Shown here one piece after another: positions 22,118-30,226 of a DNA stretch of 64,000 nt. The stretch is from a virus, in IMG/VR virus record IMGVR_UViG_3300042340_000507, positions 113,045-177,044 of that record; one strand, written 5' to 3'. Each line of letters opens with the position of its first letter. Position 1 is the first letter of the stretch. The translations under genes were made by a program, and so were the position numbers. The notes below the pieces were generated by a model. The model was not told the origin of the DNA. It made no database searches and saw nothing but the letters and a program-made list of their open reading frames with translations.

Positions 22118-23461
22118 TTATATTCCAAGTTTCTCTCTAGTTTTAGGTCCCACTATTCCATCATCCACCAAACCTTTTTTCCTTTGAAATTCCTTAACAG
22201 CCTGTTCAGTTTTAGGACCAAAATTAGTTCTTTGGGTTCCTAAATTTGTCATGCCCAATGCATCCTGGAGTTTACCGACCTCCTCAGACTTCATTCCTCT
22301 TTTTAAGACTTCTTTTCCTCCGCTGCCTGCTGACTGGACGGATCCAGATCCTCCCGAGTCCTTTCCTTCTGAGTCTTCTTTTTTAACTTCACTAAATCCC
22401 AAGGCACCCAATAGAACTTGTTTTTGATCGGAGCTTAAACTGGAAGCCCATTTTTTCAAATCTTCCTTTGTTTTGATTGACGAAGGAAATTTTATATCTT
22501 TTACTTCTTCTTCTTCTTTATATTTTTGATCTTTTTCTCCTTTATTATCTTCTTCTGAAGTTAAAAGTTTTCTGAATTCTTCTATTTGTTTAACGATTGT
22601 TTCGGCCCAAACTTCTTTTGATGATTTGCCAAGGTCAACATTTTCCAATTCTTGCTGACCCCCTTTAGATTTTTGAGAGGACTTGAAATTGATTTTTGCT
22701 CCTTTTGCATTTAGATCCGTGACCAATTTTCCCATCATTTCTTGGGAAACTTCCACTGCCTTGTCTTTGAAAGTCGTAGAAAAAGCCAAGCCAAAAAGTT
22801 CCAATAAGTTCGATAATTGTTCGGACACAACTTCATTGTATCCTGAGAATTCCTCATCCGATAAAGCCTTACCCACCATTTCTATCAATTGGTCATAGGT
22901 AGTTTCTTCTCTTAAGGAGGTCATACTTTTAACAATCCCCCTTTCTACTGCATTCATTTCTTTCCAGATTTGGGGCCAAACCTGGAGCCAAAATTCTTTA
23001 GGCTCGATTTTAGTTTCTTCAATAATAGGCTTACCATCAAATTTGACAGACGGAATAAAGTACTTAGACACTATAGGAAAAATCTTATTGAGTGACCTTT
23101 CGATTAGAGCCTTAATAGCCACTTTATATTTGGAATCGATGTTGTCTAGGGTTTCAGTTTTGACTTCTTCGATCCAGGTATTCATAACATTGTTTGCTAT
23201 CCCGTATGGTTCAACACTTTGACCGTTAATGTCGATTTTTTGCTCCATAGGTAATTCTTTGCCCTTAATTTGATAAAAGGGCGTACTCAAACGTTTTTGG
23301 CTTTCTTCTTGATCACCCAGGACTGGAGAATCCCCTCCTCTTTTTTTTCCGATTTTATCGAGTTTTTTTTCTAATCTTTCTTCCCTTCTTTGCAGTCTCC
23401 TCTCCTTTCGACTCATTTCTTCTTCTAAAATATAATCAGAGAATTTAATAATAGAGTTCAT
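22118..23461 (-). CDS. Leader-bearing protein with C-terminal peptidoglycan-binding domain
   Basis: 447 aa. Leader MNSIIKFSDYILEEE at the N-terminus, then a basic coiled coil (MSRKERRLQRREERLEKKLDKI), a long helical middle (about 90-330) and an acidic/Lys linker. The C-terminal 70 residues form a PG_binding_1 three-helix domain (LKRGMKSEEVGKLQDALGM; NFGPKTEQAVKEFQRKKGL; DGIVGPKTREKL). This domain binds cell-wall peptidoglycan in hydrolases, but no catalytic domain is visible here. The late-type motif at 23477-23485 precedes it. Leader plus cell-wall-binding tail suggests a virion protein that acts in the envelope after injection (inference). Confidence 0.8.
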   Translation of the reverse strand: MNSIIKFSDYILEEEMSRKERRLQRREERLEKKLDKIGKKRGGDSPVLGDQEESQKRLSTPFYQIKGKELPMEQKIDINGQSVEPYGIANNVMNTWIEEVKTETLDNIDSKYKVAIKALIERSLNKIFPIVSKYFIPSVKFDGKPIIEETKIEPKEFWLQVWPQIWKEMNAVERGIVKSMTSLREETTYDQLIEMVGKALSDEEFSGYNEVVSEQLSNLLELFGLAFSTTFKDKAVEVSQEMMGKLVTDLNAKGAKINFKSSQKSKGGQQELENVDLGKSSKEVWAETIVKQIEEFRKLLTSEEDNKGEKDQKYKEEEEVKDIKFPSSIKTKEDLKKWASSLSSDQKQVLLGALGFSEVKKEDSEGKDSGGSGSVQSAGSGGKEVLKRGMKSEEVGKLQDALGMTNLGTQRTNFGPKTEQAVKEFQRKKGLVDDGIVGPKTREKLGI

Positions 23462-23476
23462 AGAATTTTTTTTTTG

Positions 23477-23485
23477 TATATATCC
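23477..23485 (-). promoter_or_regulatory. Late-type promoter motif (GGATATATA on minus strand)
   Basis: TATATATCC on the plus strand, 15 nt before the ATG of the peptidoglycan-binding protein and just downstream of the H1-like gene's terminator. Confidence 0.6.
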
Positions 23486-23498
23486 AAATGATGTACCA

Positions 23499-23524
23499 CA
23501 AAAAAGCAGTCCGAAGACTGCTTT
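23499..23524 (-). terminator. Rho-independent terminator with UUCG tetraloop
   Basis: On the minus strand GAAAGCAGTC-TTCG-GACTGC is followed by TTTTTTGTGG: a 9-bp stem closed by the very stable C(UUCG)G loop and a T-run. It ends the transcript of the histone H1-like gene, 20 nt after its stop. Confidence 0.88.
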
Positions 23525-23544
23525 CTAAAATAAAGAAGAAAATT

Positions 23545-23724
23545 CTAAGCTGCCTTGGATTTTTGATCTTGTATATCAATTCTGATCTGCTGGGCAAGTT
23601 TTTTCAGTTCTTGCATTGCAACTCTTACCCGAGTACCAGCGGCTTTATTTCCTTTTTCAGTGAATTTCTGGAATTCAGGTTCAATTTGAGAGATGAGATT
23701 TTTAATTTCTTGAAAAGCTTCCAT
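23545..23724 (-). CDS. Histone H1-like (Hc1) DNA-binding protein
   Basis: 59 aa. ATG 23722-23724 to TAG 23545-23547. It reads MEAFQEIKNLISQIEPEF, then KFTEKGNKAAGTRVR, VAMQELKKLAQQIRIDIQ and a Lys/Ala tail. The GNKAAGTRxRxxMQxLKxLAQxIR core is the hallmark of the short histone H1/Hc1-like proteins widespread in Bacteroidota, where they bind DNA non-specifically. It is a single gene closed by a UUCG terminator; the AT-rich upstream region contains TATAATAAATA on the coding strand. It may condense phage DNA or disturb the host nucleoid. Confidence 0.85.
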   Translation of the reverse strand: MEAFQEIKNLISQIEPEFQKFTEKGNKAAGTRVRVAMQELKKLAQQIRIDIQDQKSKAA

Positions 23725-23777
23725 AATAGATAATTTTTATTTATTATAGAATAGTATAAGAAAAAGTTTCATCAAAA

Positions 23778-24311
23778 CTAGCGATTCAAGACGTAAACTC
23801 CTTTTCTAGATCCGGGTTGCAAATGCCATTCATCACCTAGGATCGAAATTAACATAGATCTAGCGTACTCCTCGTAGTTATTCAGAACTAGATTTTGATT
23901 CATCTCATCCACTATTCTGATTGTTTTTGGGTTTTTCTCCAAGTAATTCAAAAGACATTTGCCAATCTGCTTGTAGAGCCTCGCCAATTCTCCTCCCTTA
24001 AGTTTAAATTTATTGGAGTTAGCTTCGGGTAAATTCTTGGTGTTCTCAATTGCAATGTCTTCGATCACCTCGGGCTCGATCTGGTTGAGATTAATGACGG
24101 CATAAGAATTTTTTGGACCCTCCATATTTTCAAATCTGGAGTATTTGCCAATCAAAAAAACATAACCTTGCTGGTCTCCTTTTTCTTTGTCTATCTGGAA
24201 AAAATAGTAACATAGATCCCCGTCTTTCTTAAAGAGAAAGGGCAAGGTTCCAAACCCATCGGCTTCATTTAGCTGGGTAATGAATTGAGAATAAGGAAGA
24301 ATAACTTTCAC
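23778..24311 (-). CDS. Leader-bearing hypothetical protein (177 aa)
   Basis: Unknown. GTG start (24309-24311), 17 nt after a late-type motif. The leader (V/M)KVILPYSQFITQLNEAD fits the pattern with an L-N-E end. The rest is a single alpha/beta domain: LPFLFKKDGDLCYYFFQIDKE and YVFLIGKYSRFENM-EGPKNSYAVINLN form a beta-sheet, then helices with LARLYKQIGKCLLNYLEKNP. The end reads YARSMLISILGDEWHLQPG. No catalytic motif is recognised. The strand-turn pattern is reminiscent of acetyltransferase or barrel folds but gives no firm assignment. Confidence 0.65.
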   Translation of the reverse strand: MKVILPYSQFITQLNEADGFGTLPFLFKKDGDLCYYFFQIDKEKGDQQGYVFLIGKYSRFENMEGPKNSYAVINLNQIEPEVIEDIAIENTKNLPEANSNKFKLKGGELARLYKQIGKCLLNYLEKNPKTIRIVDEMNQNLVLNNYEEYARSMLISILGDEWHLQPGSRKGVYVLNR

Positions 24312-24328
24312 TGTGGATTGTTTTATGT

Positions 24329-24337
24329 TATATATCT
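24329..24337 (-). promoter_or_regulatory. Late-type promoter motif (AGATATATA on minus strand)
   Basis: TATATATCT on the plus strand, 17 nt before the GTG of the 177-aa leader-bearing gene, in the 39-bp gap after the ligase fusion gene. Confidence 0.55.
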
Positions 24338-24350
24338 CTAGAATTTTGTT

Positions 24351-26300
24351 TTATTCTTTCAAAGCGGACTTCAAAATCTCGTAATTGTTTAAAACAGCTT
24401 TAGGTAACATTTTTTTGGCAGCTGTAAAATTGCCTTCCTTCAATTTTGTCCTCACCTCTGTGGCAGACATGGATCTTTTACTGACGTGAAGAGCGAAATC
24501 AGAAGGTAATTTATCGTGCAGCTCTGTTTTTTTAATGTACTCAAACTGTTTACCGTAATCATCCGCCCTGTCTTCTCCAGATCCCACCAGATGAGGGATG
24601 TAGCCCTCTTCGACCAATCTATTAACAACTGAACCCAATAGACCCAATTTGACAATCTTGTAACCGGCAAAGTCTTCTGGATAAGCTTCCATCAAGGAAT
24701 CCATGTACTGCTTGATAATCTCTTCATTAAATGGGGAATTTTTATTTCTGTTGTGACCTGGATAAACGACCACAACAAAAACAGGAAAATCGTTTTTTTT
24801 CTTCATCTCTTGGGCCATCTTCAAATGTCCCAGATGGAAAGGTTGGAATCGTCCGAGCATCACATTGATGTTTTTCTCCTCCTTTTTCCCCGTAGATTTT
24901 TCTTCTGCTTCTTCAACCGTGTTTTCTTCCCGTTGCTCTAGGTATTCTTCGTGTTTTTGATCGATGGTCTCTAACTTGGAAATGAATTCGTCGAAGGAAA
25001 AGAGAGGATTTTCTTCCTCTTCATTGTCATCAAGTTCTTCTCTGAGATAATCTACGGAAGGAGAATTTATTTTCTTGAATTCGAGGAAGCTCGTAAAATC
25101 TTGTTTTTCTTGCTCGTTGATTTTTTTCTTGGCCACATAATTTTTGATTTTCTGAACTAGTAGATTGAATTGTTCTAAAGTACCGGCTTTTACCAGTCCC
25201 GAAGCTCGAGTCTTGATTTTTCTGAATGAATTGAGCATCAACTTGAACAAGGACTCAAAGGCCGGGTCTTCTTCGACCCATTTTAGAACTCTCCTGTCCG
25301 AAATGAGTTGTTTGTTCAATCTGAATTCTTCTTTCTTCAGATAATCAGGTTCATCAAAATCAGTGCCTTTATACTTCTCCGAGTACTGACTCAGAAACTT
25401 GGCAAACACGTCCGACATATAGGAGATGTATCTTTCCTCCTCAGAATCCCCTTCTGTTTCGAAAGATTTTACCCCCTTTTGGAGAATGTAGTTCATAACG
25501 TCCAAAAGGGTCAGACCCAGAAAATCACTGGGTTTTCTTTCCATCTGTTGTTGGGTCTTTTCCTTGGCCAACTCCGTGAAGATGGGATCAACCATCTTGG
25601 CTAAAACTGTTTCGCTTTCTCTATCCGGATGACCAAACCTAAACACGATTCCCTCCACATCTTTATCCAGGTTATCGTTCAGAGCAGTTTTCTCTAAAGC
25701 TGGGTTAAGGACCGAGATGATAAACCTCACGAAACTTTGAGTGGAAAATTTTCGGGTTAGCTCTTTGAAGGGGGTAGACAAAAATTCCATCAAGGCAACT
25801 TTTTGATCGGGCTGAAGCAGGCCCTGAAAAATAATAGGACTTCTTTCCACTCCCAAAAGATCAGCCCATTCGTCCAGCTTTTCTTTCTTTTGAAGGGTTC
25901 TGGCGACTTTGCCTCCCGGCGCCATTTGATGAATGTAAGAAAGAATCAGATTATTTTTGGGCACCCGATCATAGACTATTTCAACTGGCTGGGTGTTGGC
26001 GAAATACTCTAGGCCAAATCTCCAGCCTCTGGGGATTCTCTCTATAATGTGAGGGGGAAGACTCGTGATATAAGAAATAGGTTTCTCATAGTATTTCATC
26101 AAAGTACGGTCAACTAGGGTAATTGGATTCCTTTGATCCCGCCGATAAAATTTGAAATTCCCAGTCTCTTGATCCCTCTCGAAACTAAAGGCAGAACCAT
26201 CCATCTTTTCATTGATGGTAACAAATTCCCTGAAAAGAGAATTGATAAAATTTTCTCCTTTTTTGTGGTAAAGATCGTATAGATGATTAATGCCAGACAT
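24351..26300 (-). CDS. Polynucleotide ligase-like / NMN adenylyltransferase-like fusion protein
   Basis: 649 aa with two nucleotidyl-transfer domains. N-terminal (about 1-260): covalent nucleotidyltransferase (RNA/DNA ligase-type) motifs I EKMDGS with Lys32, III FGLEYFA (near 95), IV EGIVFRFG (near 217) and V VLAKMVDP. Middle (260-470): helical, acidic. C-terminal (about 478-645): HxGH-type nucleotidyltransferase with GRFQPFHLGH (near 482), VVVVYPGHNRN and SATEVRTKL (near 612), as in NadM/bifunctional NMN adenylyltransferases. The ligase side resembles phage RNA-ligase-like proteins. Substrates are not provable here. The fusion may couple ligation with NAD+ synthesis or recycling. It is flanked by leader-bearing genes but has no leader of its own. 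Confidence 0.82.
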   Translation of the reverse strand: MSGINHLYDLYHKKGENFINSLFREFVTINEKMDGSAFSFERDQETGNFKFYRRDQRNPITLVDRTLMKYYEKPISYITSLPPHIIERIPRGWRFGLEYFANTQPVEIVYDRVPKNNLILSYIHQMAPGGKVARTLQKKEKLDEWADLLGVERSPIIFQGLLQPDQKVALMEFLSTPFKELTRKFSTQSFVRFIISVLNPALEKTALNDNLDKDVEGIVFRFGHPDRESETVLAKMVDPIFTELAKEKTQQQMERKPSDFLGLTLLDVMNYILQKGVKSFETEGDSEEERYISYMSDVFAKFLSQYSEKYKGTDFDEPDYLKKEEFRLNKQLISDRRVLKWVEEDPAFESLFKLMLNSFRKIKTRASGLVKAGTLEQFNLLVQKIKNYVAKKKINEQEKQDFTSFLEFKKINSPSVDYLREELDDNEEEENPLFSFDEFISKLETIDQKHEEYLEQREENTVEEAEEKSTGKKEEKNINVMLGRFQPFHLGHLKMAQEMKKKNDFPVFVVVVYPGHNRNKNSPFNEEIIKQYMDSLMEAYPEDFAGYKIVKLGLLGSVVNRLVEEGYIPHLVGSGEDRADDYGKQFEYIKKTELHDKLPSDFALHVSKRSMSATEVRTKLKEGNFTAAKKMLPKAVLNNYEILKSALKE

Positions 26301-26308
26301 GGTATGAA

Positions 26309-26740
26309 TTATTTATGGGGAGGAAAACTTGTTGGAAAATTTGGAAAAAAAGATAAAGGACCGTATTCTTGAAGTTCAAAATCAACATATCCTCTGGACT
26401 CCAAAAAAAGAAGACTATTGAGAATTTTGCCAATAATTAATTTAGATTTATCATGTAATGGTGAGTTCCAGGTCATTAAGAGCAAGGGAACATAAACGGA
26501 TAAAGGAGGAGGAGAAAAACCAAAATTGATCAAATCGTAGACTGATTTTTCCATCGTGTAGATAATTTCATCTCCAATCTGAACTTCGTAATCTCCGGTT
26601 GAATTGGCCATGACAGAACCATTTAAACCCAGCACTGTCCTAAACAAAATGACTTCGGGGTGTTTAAAGATGGATTCTATTCCATCTCCTTCCAGCAAGA
26701 AATCCAAAGTGGTGTAGAAAAGATTAGGGAAAACGTTCAT
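26309..26740 (-). CDS. Hypothetical protein (143 aa)
   Basis: Not recognised. The start ATG (26738-26740) lies inside the last codons of the nucleotidyltransferase gene (17-bp overlap), implying coupled translation. N-terminal MNVFPNLFYTTLDFLLEGDG is hydrophobic and aromatic and could be a divergent leader. The middle (VILFRTVLGLNGSVMANSTGDYEV) and the Pro-rich end (GPLSFFPNFPTSFPPHK) give no family. It is probably soluble and helical. The tight overlap suggests it works with the upstream nucleotidyltransferase, for example as a partner or antidote; that is a guess. Confidence 0.5.
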   Translation of the reverse strand: MNVFPNLFYTTLDFLLEGDGIESIFKHPEVILFRTVLGLNGSVMANSTGDYEVQIGDEIIYTMEKSVYDLINFGFSPPPLSVYVPLLLMTWNSPLHDKSKLIIGKILNSLLFLESRGYVDFELQEYGPLSFFPNFPTSFPPHK

Positions 26741-27656
26741 TACTAACCAGTTTTTTTATTTCCCAAGGAATGTCGTGATTGGTTCTCTCTAAGTATCTGA
26801 CAAAATCTTCCACTATAGATTGTAGTTTATCGGCATGGATAAAAGTCGGTTTTTTTATTAAAGACCAGACATCCTCGAAGGTCTTAACATCACTCGGTCT
26901 AACACCAGAACCAAAAAGTAGATCTAGCATCTTTTGAGGATCCCTGGTGACTAGAAAGGTGCTATCTTCTAAAATTTTAGGTCGGGAGAGTCTTTTTGTT
27001 GCTCCCCGATAGGTCTTACGATTCTTATAAACGCCATCTCCTAGTTTGAGAACATACCCAGTATAATCCATGATTTGCCCTTCTTTATCAACGGAATCTA
27101 CATCCTTCAAGGCCGAAAGAATGGCCTGGAAAAGCCAATTCCTGTGGGCAGATTTATACTTGGATTCTTTTTTTCTCTGGTCCGGGGAGTAAAAAATAAA
27201 TTTAGCCCAATCCATATCCGCAATTGGAATCAGATCAAGTTGAACCGTGCCGTTCTTGATGTTCCCCTCAATGGGCCATTCAACGCTGACTATGTTGATC
27301 CCTTTAAACATTTTGATCTCCGGTTTGTAACCCAAAATGTCGGGGAGTTGGTCCTTCAGTTTCTCGGTCATTACATCCAACACCTTGGATTCAGGAACAC
27401 CCCATTTTTGGGCCAGGAAGGGTTTAGAAACTCCCAAATCCACGTCCCCGGAAGTGTCATCTGGACTTTCTTTTTTTCCAATGCTGCCAATGAGCAAAAA
27501 GTCCCTGTTTAATTTTCCATCGCCCAGCAAGGGAAAAAGGGCTTCCCCTAAGTGGGTCAAAGTTTTGGCCACTTCATCCTCTCGGATCTTTCTAGAACTG
27601 CCAATAGCAGCCCCTCCTTCATTTAATTCCATATATTGTGTGTAGGTATAAATCAT
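26724..27656 (-). CDS. Leader-bearing nucleotidyltransferase (pol beta-like fold)
   Basis: 310 aa from ATG 27654-27656 (an upstream TTG is rejected). Leader MIYTYTQYMELNEGG ends in L-N-E. A catalytic nucleotidyltransferase core follows: DFLLIGSIGKKESPDDTSGDVDLGVS gives the G-S and D-x-D metal-binding signature, and VQLDLIPIADMDW supplies the third acidic strand. A helical C-terminal half follows (FQAILSALKDVD; KLQSIVEDFVRYLERT). The family includes tRNA CCA-adding, aminoglycoside and CD-NTase-like enzymes; the substrate cannot be told. Together with the leader it is a candidate injected enzyme. It overlaps the 143-aa gene by 17 bp and follows the 184-aa leader-bearing gene by 2 bp. Confidence 0.78.
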   Translation of the reverse strand: MIYTYTQYMELNEGGAAIGSSRKIREDEVAKTLTHLGEALFPLLGDGKLNRDFLLIGSIGKKESPDDTSGDVDLGVSKPFLAQKWGVPESKVLDVMTEKLKDQLPDILGYKPEIKMFKGINIVSVEWPIEGNIKNGTVQLDLIPIADMDWAKFIFYSPDQRKKESKYKSAHRNWLFQAILSALKDVDSVDKEGQIMDYTGYVLKLGDGVYKNRKTYRGATKRLSRPKILEDSTFLVTRDPQKMLDLLFGSGVRPSDVKTFEDVWSLIKKPTFIHADKLQSIVEDFVRYLERTNHDIPWEIKKLVSNERFP

Positions 27657-27658
27657 GC

Positions 27659-28213
27659 TCAAATATCGTAAAATCTTCTGGCCCCTTTAATGTAACTTGA
27701 ATACACCCTGCCTTCTTCAGAGCTGGGAGAATCTAGATCAAAATCATCTCCAAATGTTCTTCTGCCACTATCGTAGGCTCTACTATAGAAATCCTCATAG
27801 TCTTCTCTTGTGTTTCTGCCACTTTTTGTAATGGTTTCACCCCATTTTTCTAGCATATCTTTCTTTTGTCTCTTAAGACTCTCCAGAGAATCCCCACCTC
27901 TAAAAGGCATTTTAAAAACATCAACAATAGATTTAGCCACCTTCTGAACAAGGGACAGGCCCATTCGGACCAATCTTAGCGGAGCTCCACTCGGATCTTC
28001 TGCCATAGCTTGAAATCTTGCTCTGGCTCCCGAATCTGAAAATTCACCAATTCCCGTTTCCGATTCTTTTCTTGAATATCGATCCTCTATCCTTCTCTCT
28101 ATTTCTTCGAACTTACTCCAATCGTCCTCTTTATCAAAATTGGATCTAAACCTGCTTCTTTCTCTGTTTATTGCCTCAGAAAACATGGAAAAGTTTTTTA
28201 ATCTGGGAGTCAT
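27659..28213 (-). CDS. Leader-bearing hypothetical protein (184 aa)
   Basis: Unknown. ATG 28211-28213 is chosen because it follows the GGATATATA motif by 18 nt and begins a clear leader (MTPRLKNFSMFSEAI). The longer ORF reads through the motif. The protein is very basic and acidic by turns (RERSRFRSNFDKEDDW, IERRIEDRYSRKE), Arg/Asp/Ser-rich and helical. A short amphipathic helix (LRLVRMGLSLVQKVAKSIVDVFKMPF) could bind membrane, and the C-terminus is Tyr/Arg-rich (YSSYIKGARRFYDI). Such charged sequences fit an internal head protein that binds DNA (inference). It lies 35 bp after uvsW. Confidence 0.7.
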   Translation of the reverse strand: MTPRLKNFSMFSEAINRERSRFRSNFDKEDDWSKFEEIERRIEDRYSRKESETGIGEFSDSGARARFQAMAEDPSGAPLRLVRMGLSLVQKVAKSIVDVFKMPFRGGDSLESLKRQKKDMLEKWGETITKSGRNTREDYEDFYSRAYDSGRRTFGDDFDLDSPSSEEGRVYSSYIKGARRFYDI

Positions 28214-28231
28214 AAATCTGATTTTTTGATT

Positions 28232-28240
28232 TATATATCC
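28232..28240 (-). promoter_or_regulatory. Late-type promoter motif (GGATATATA on minus strand)
   Basis: TATATATCC on the plus strand, just after the uvsW stop and 18 nt before the 184-aa gene. Confidence 0.6.
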
Positions 28241-28248
28241 CAACTTGT

Positions 28249-29772
28249 TCACAATTTAACCTTGAAGACTTTGTATTTGAATTTCTCTTTCTTATAAATT
28301 TGCATTCGAACGTCCCCGTGTTTCATCAGGTAGTTAAGGTATTTAGGAGTAGAAAAGTCATCCACAAAATCGATTACGTTCACTTTCTCCTTGCCCTCCA
28401 TTTTTCTCATACCCCTGCCCAGACTTTGCTTGATCAAAACCTCGCTTTTGTATGATTCAACCAAGAAAATGTTATGAAGATTGTTGATCGAAATTCCAGT
28501 TGAAAATGTACCAAAGGTTGCTACCAGAATCTTATTTTCTCCGTCCTTCATTCTCTCTTTGTATTCCTCCCTTAATTTTTCATCAGTGTCTCCATCCACG
28601 TAGAAAACCTCTTTCGTACTATCTATTTCTCTCAGTCTATTCCAGATTTGCTTTCCGTATTCATCCTTTACGGACTGAAAAAGCACCAGGGAGTTCTTGG
28701 ATGTTTTCGAAATAAAATCAACGATATATGAAATTCTTTTTTCACTCTCTATCACCAATTTTCTTTCGATGTTGTAGATGTCGTTGCCCTCTAAATTCTG
28801 GGCAGAGAATTTCAACTGGGCAAGTTTATCCTTGATCTCCTGATCTAGCCAATCGAGGATCACAACCTTAATAGAAACAGGGGTGGCGTGGTCGTTCCGA
28901 AAAAGAAAATCAGGAGAGATCTCGACCAACACGGGGCCCAGATACTGCTGGATGGTCAGGTGATCGGCAGAAGACCGATTGGTCAAGGTTCCGGTTAGAC
29001 CAAATCTCCACCCCGTGTGCATGCATTTGGATAGAATTTTTTTGATGGAAACTGAATTGGAATGGTGACACTCGTCCACAAAAACAGCATCCACGTCCTC
29101 GAAAAATTCCTTTTCCTGCTTGACCAGAGATTGAAAGGTGCCAATGATCAGATCGCAGCCTTCTCTCATTTTACTGCCTCCTCCTATCTGTTGGATCTTA
29201 ACCCCCAATTCATCGATCCCGTAGTCAATGAAATCGTCATTGCCCTGAAACACAAGGTTAGTACTAGGAACTACAATTAAAAACTTTTTTATCATGCCCC
29301 TCTGCTTGAGAAAGGCAAAAATCATGAAGGCAATCAGTGTCTTACCCGAAGAGGTTGCTATCTCCGACACAGAATACCTAAATTTAACAATCTTCCAGGC
29401 TGCCTCAATCTGGTAGTCCCTGGGTTTCATCTCCTTATTGGCAAAAAATTCATTGACCCAAGAGGTAAATTCCTCCAGTGTCAGGTCTGAAAAAATAAGG
29501 TCCTCCAGTCCCTCAATCTCCACCTCGTAACCGTATTCTTTTCCTAATTTATGAATCTCCATCCAAAGACCCGTTGGAACTTTCCACACCGGTCCTCTTT
29601 TATCGACGAAACTGATGGAACCATCCCACAGTTTTTTCTTTACCAAGGGATGAAAGAACCAATTGTTTACCTTTCGGGTCAGAGAAATCTCAACCTGCTT
29701 TTTTTCGACTTCAGGGGTCAAAGAATTCAGTAACAACCATTGTTTATCATCTGACACTAAAAATTTTAACAT
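28249..29772 (-). CDS. uvsW: UvsW-type DNA/RNA helicase (SF2)
   Basis: ATP-dependent branch-migration and R-loop-unwinding helicase for recombination-dependent replication. Seen: 507 aa with a beta-rich N-domain, Walker A EIATSSGKTLIAF (near 137-148), DEAD-type box VDECHH (near 230), TGTLTN motif III-like, and helicase C-domain motifs (VATFGTFSTGISINNLHN; SLGRGMRKMEGKEKVNVIDFVDD). It is slightly shorter than T4 UvsW (587 aa). It starts at ATG 29770-29772, 9 bp after the UvsY-like gene. In T4 uvsW and uvsY also lie close together, so the order supports both calls. Confidence 0.92.
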   Translation of the reverse strand: MLKFLVSDDKQWLLLNSLTPEVEKKQVEISLTRKVNNWFFHPLVKKKLWDGSISFVDKRGPVWKVPTGLWMEIHKLGKEYGYEVEIEGLEDLIFSDLTLEEFTSWVNEFFANKEMKPRDYQIEAAWKIVKFRYSVSEIATSSGKTLIAFMIFAFLKQRGMIKKFLIVVPSTNLVFQGNDDFIDYGIDELGVKIQQIGGGSKMREGCDLIIGTFQSLVKQEKEFFEDVDAVFVDECHHSNSVSIKKILSKCMHTGWRFGLTGTLTNRSSADHLTIQQYLGPVLVEISPDFLFRNDHATPVSIKVVILDWLDQEIKDKLAQLKFSAQNLEGNDIYNIERKLVIESEKRISYIVDFISKTSKNSLVLFQSVKDEYGKQIWNRLREIDSTKEVFYVDGDTDEKLREEYKERMKDGENKILVATFGTFSTGISINNLHNIFLVESYKSEVLIKQSLGRGMRKMEGKEKVNVIDFVDDFSTPKYLNYLMKHGDVRMQIYKKEKFKYKVFKVKL

Positions 29773-29781
29773 GTCTTTTCC

Positions 29782-30222
29782 TTATTTGATTGTATTACCC
29801 CTGAGGTAATCTTCCAAGGCTATTCTTTGACGGATCCCATATAGCATATGGTCTACAGTTTGAACTGTTTGATCAATATATTTTCTATGGCCCTCAACTA
29901 GTTCAATTTTCTGATTAATCTCGGCCACCTCACCCTCTATCATTGTTTTTAAATCATTAGAACCATACCGAACATCTTTGTTCTCCTGGTAATCCTTCAT
30001 TTTTCTAGCCCTCTCCTGTCTTTCTTTGGAGGACAGTTTGGTAACGATGGTTGCTAACTTAAAGCCATATTCAATCAGGATTTGTCGAGTAGTAAAAAGA
30101 TCGATCTGGGCTTCCGCCACGGTATGAATGTTTTTAAGACTGAACGAAATCCCCTGAATTTTTTCTCTCCAATCGGCTCTTTCCTCTTCGAATAGTTTGA
30201 CAAAATCTTTTTCTGACGACAT
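29782..30222 (-). CDS. uvsY: UvsY-like recombination mediator
   Basis: 146 aa, all-helical. In T4 UvsY loads UvsX recombinase onto gp32-coated DNA. Seen: two long amphipathic helices; the C-terminal half (VRYGSNDLKTMIEGEVAEI, EGHRKYIDQTVQTVDHM, GIRQRIALEDYLRGN) follows the T4 UvsY order (RYxxSEMKT ... I-K-x-R ... I-x-D-M-R-x-F-E-A-G). Length matches (T4 137 aa). It lies immediately upstream of uvsW. Similarity is distant, so the call leans on gene order and pattern. No UvsX is in the window. Confidence 0.6.
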   Translation of the reverse strand: MSSEKDFVKLFEEERADWREKIQGISFSLKNIHTVAEAQIDLFTTRQILIEYGFKLATIVTKLSSKERQERARKMKDYQENKDVRYGSNDLKTMIEGEVAEINQKIELVEGHRKYIDQTVQTVDHMLYGIRQRIALEDYLRGNTIK

Positions 30223-30226
30223 AGTG

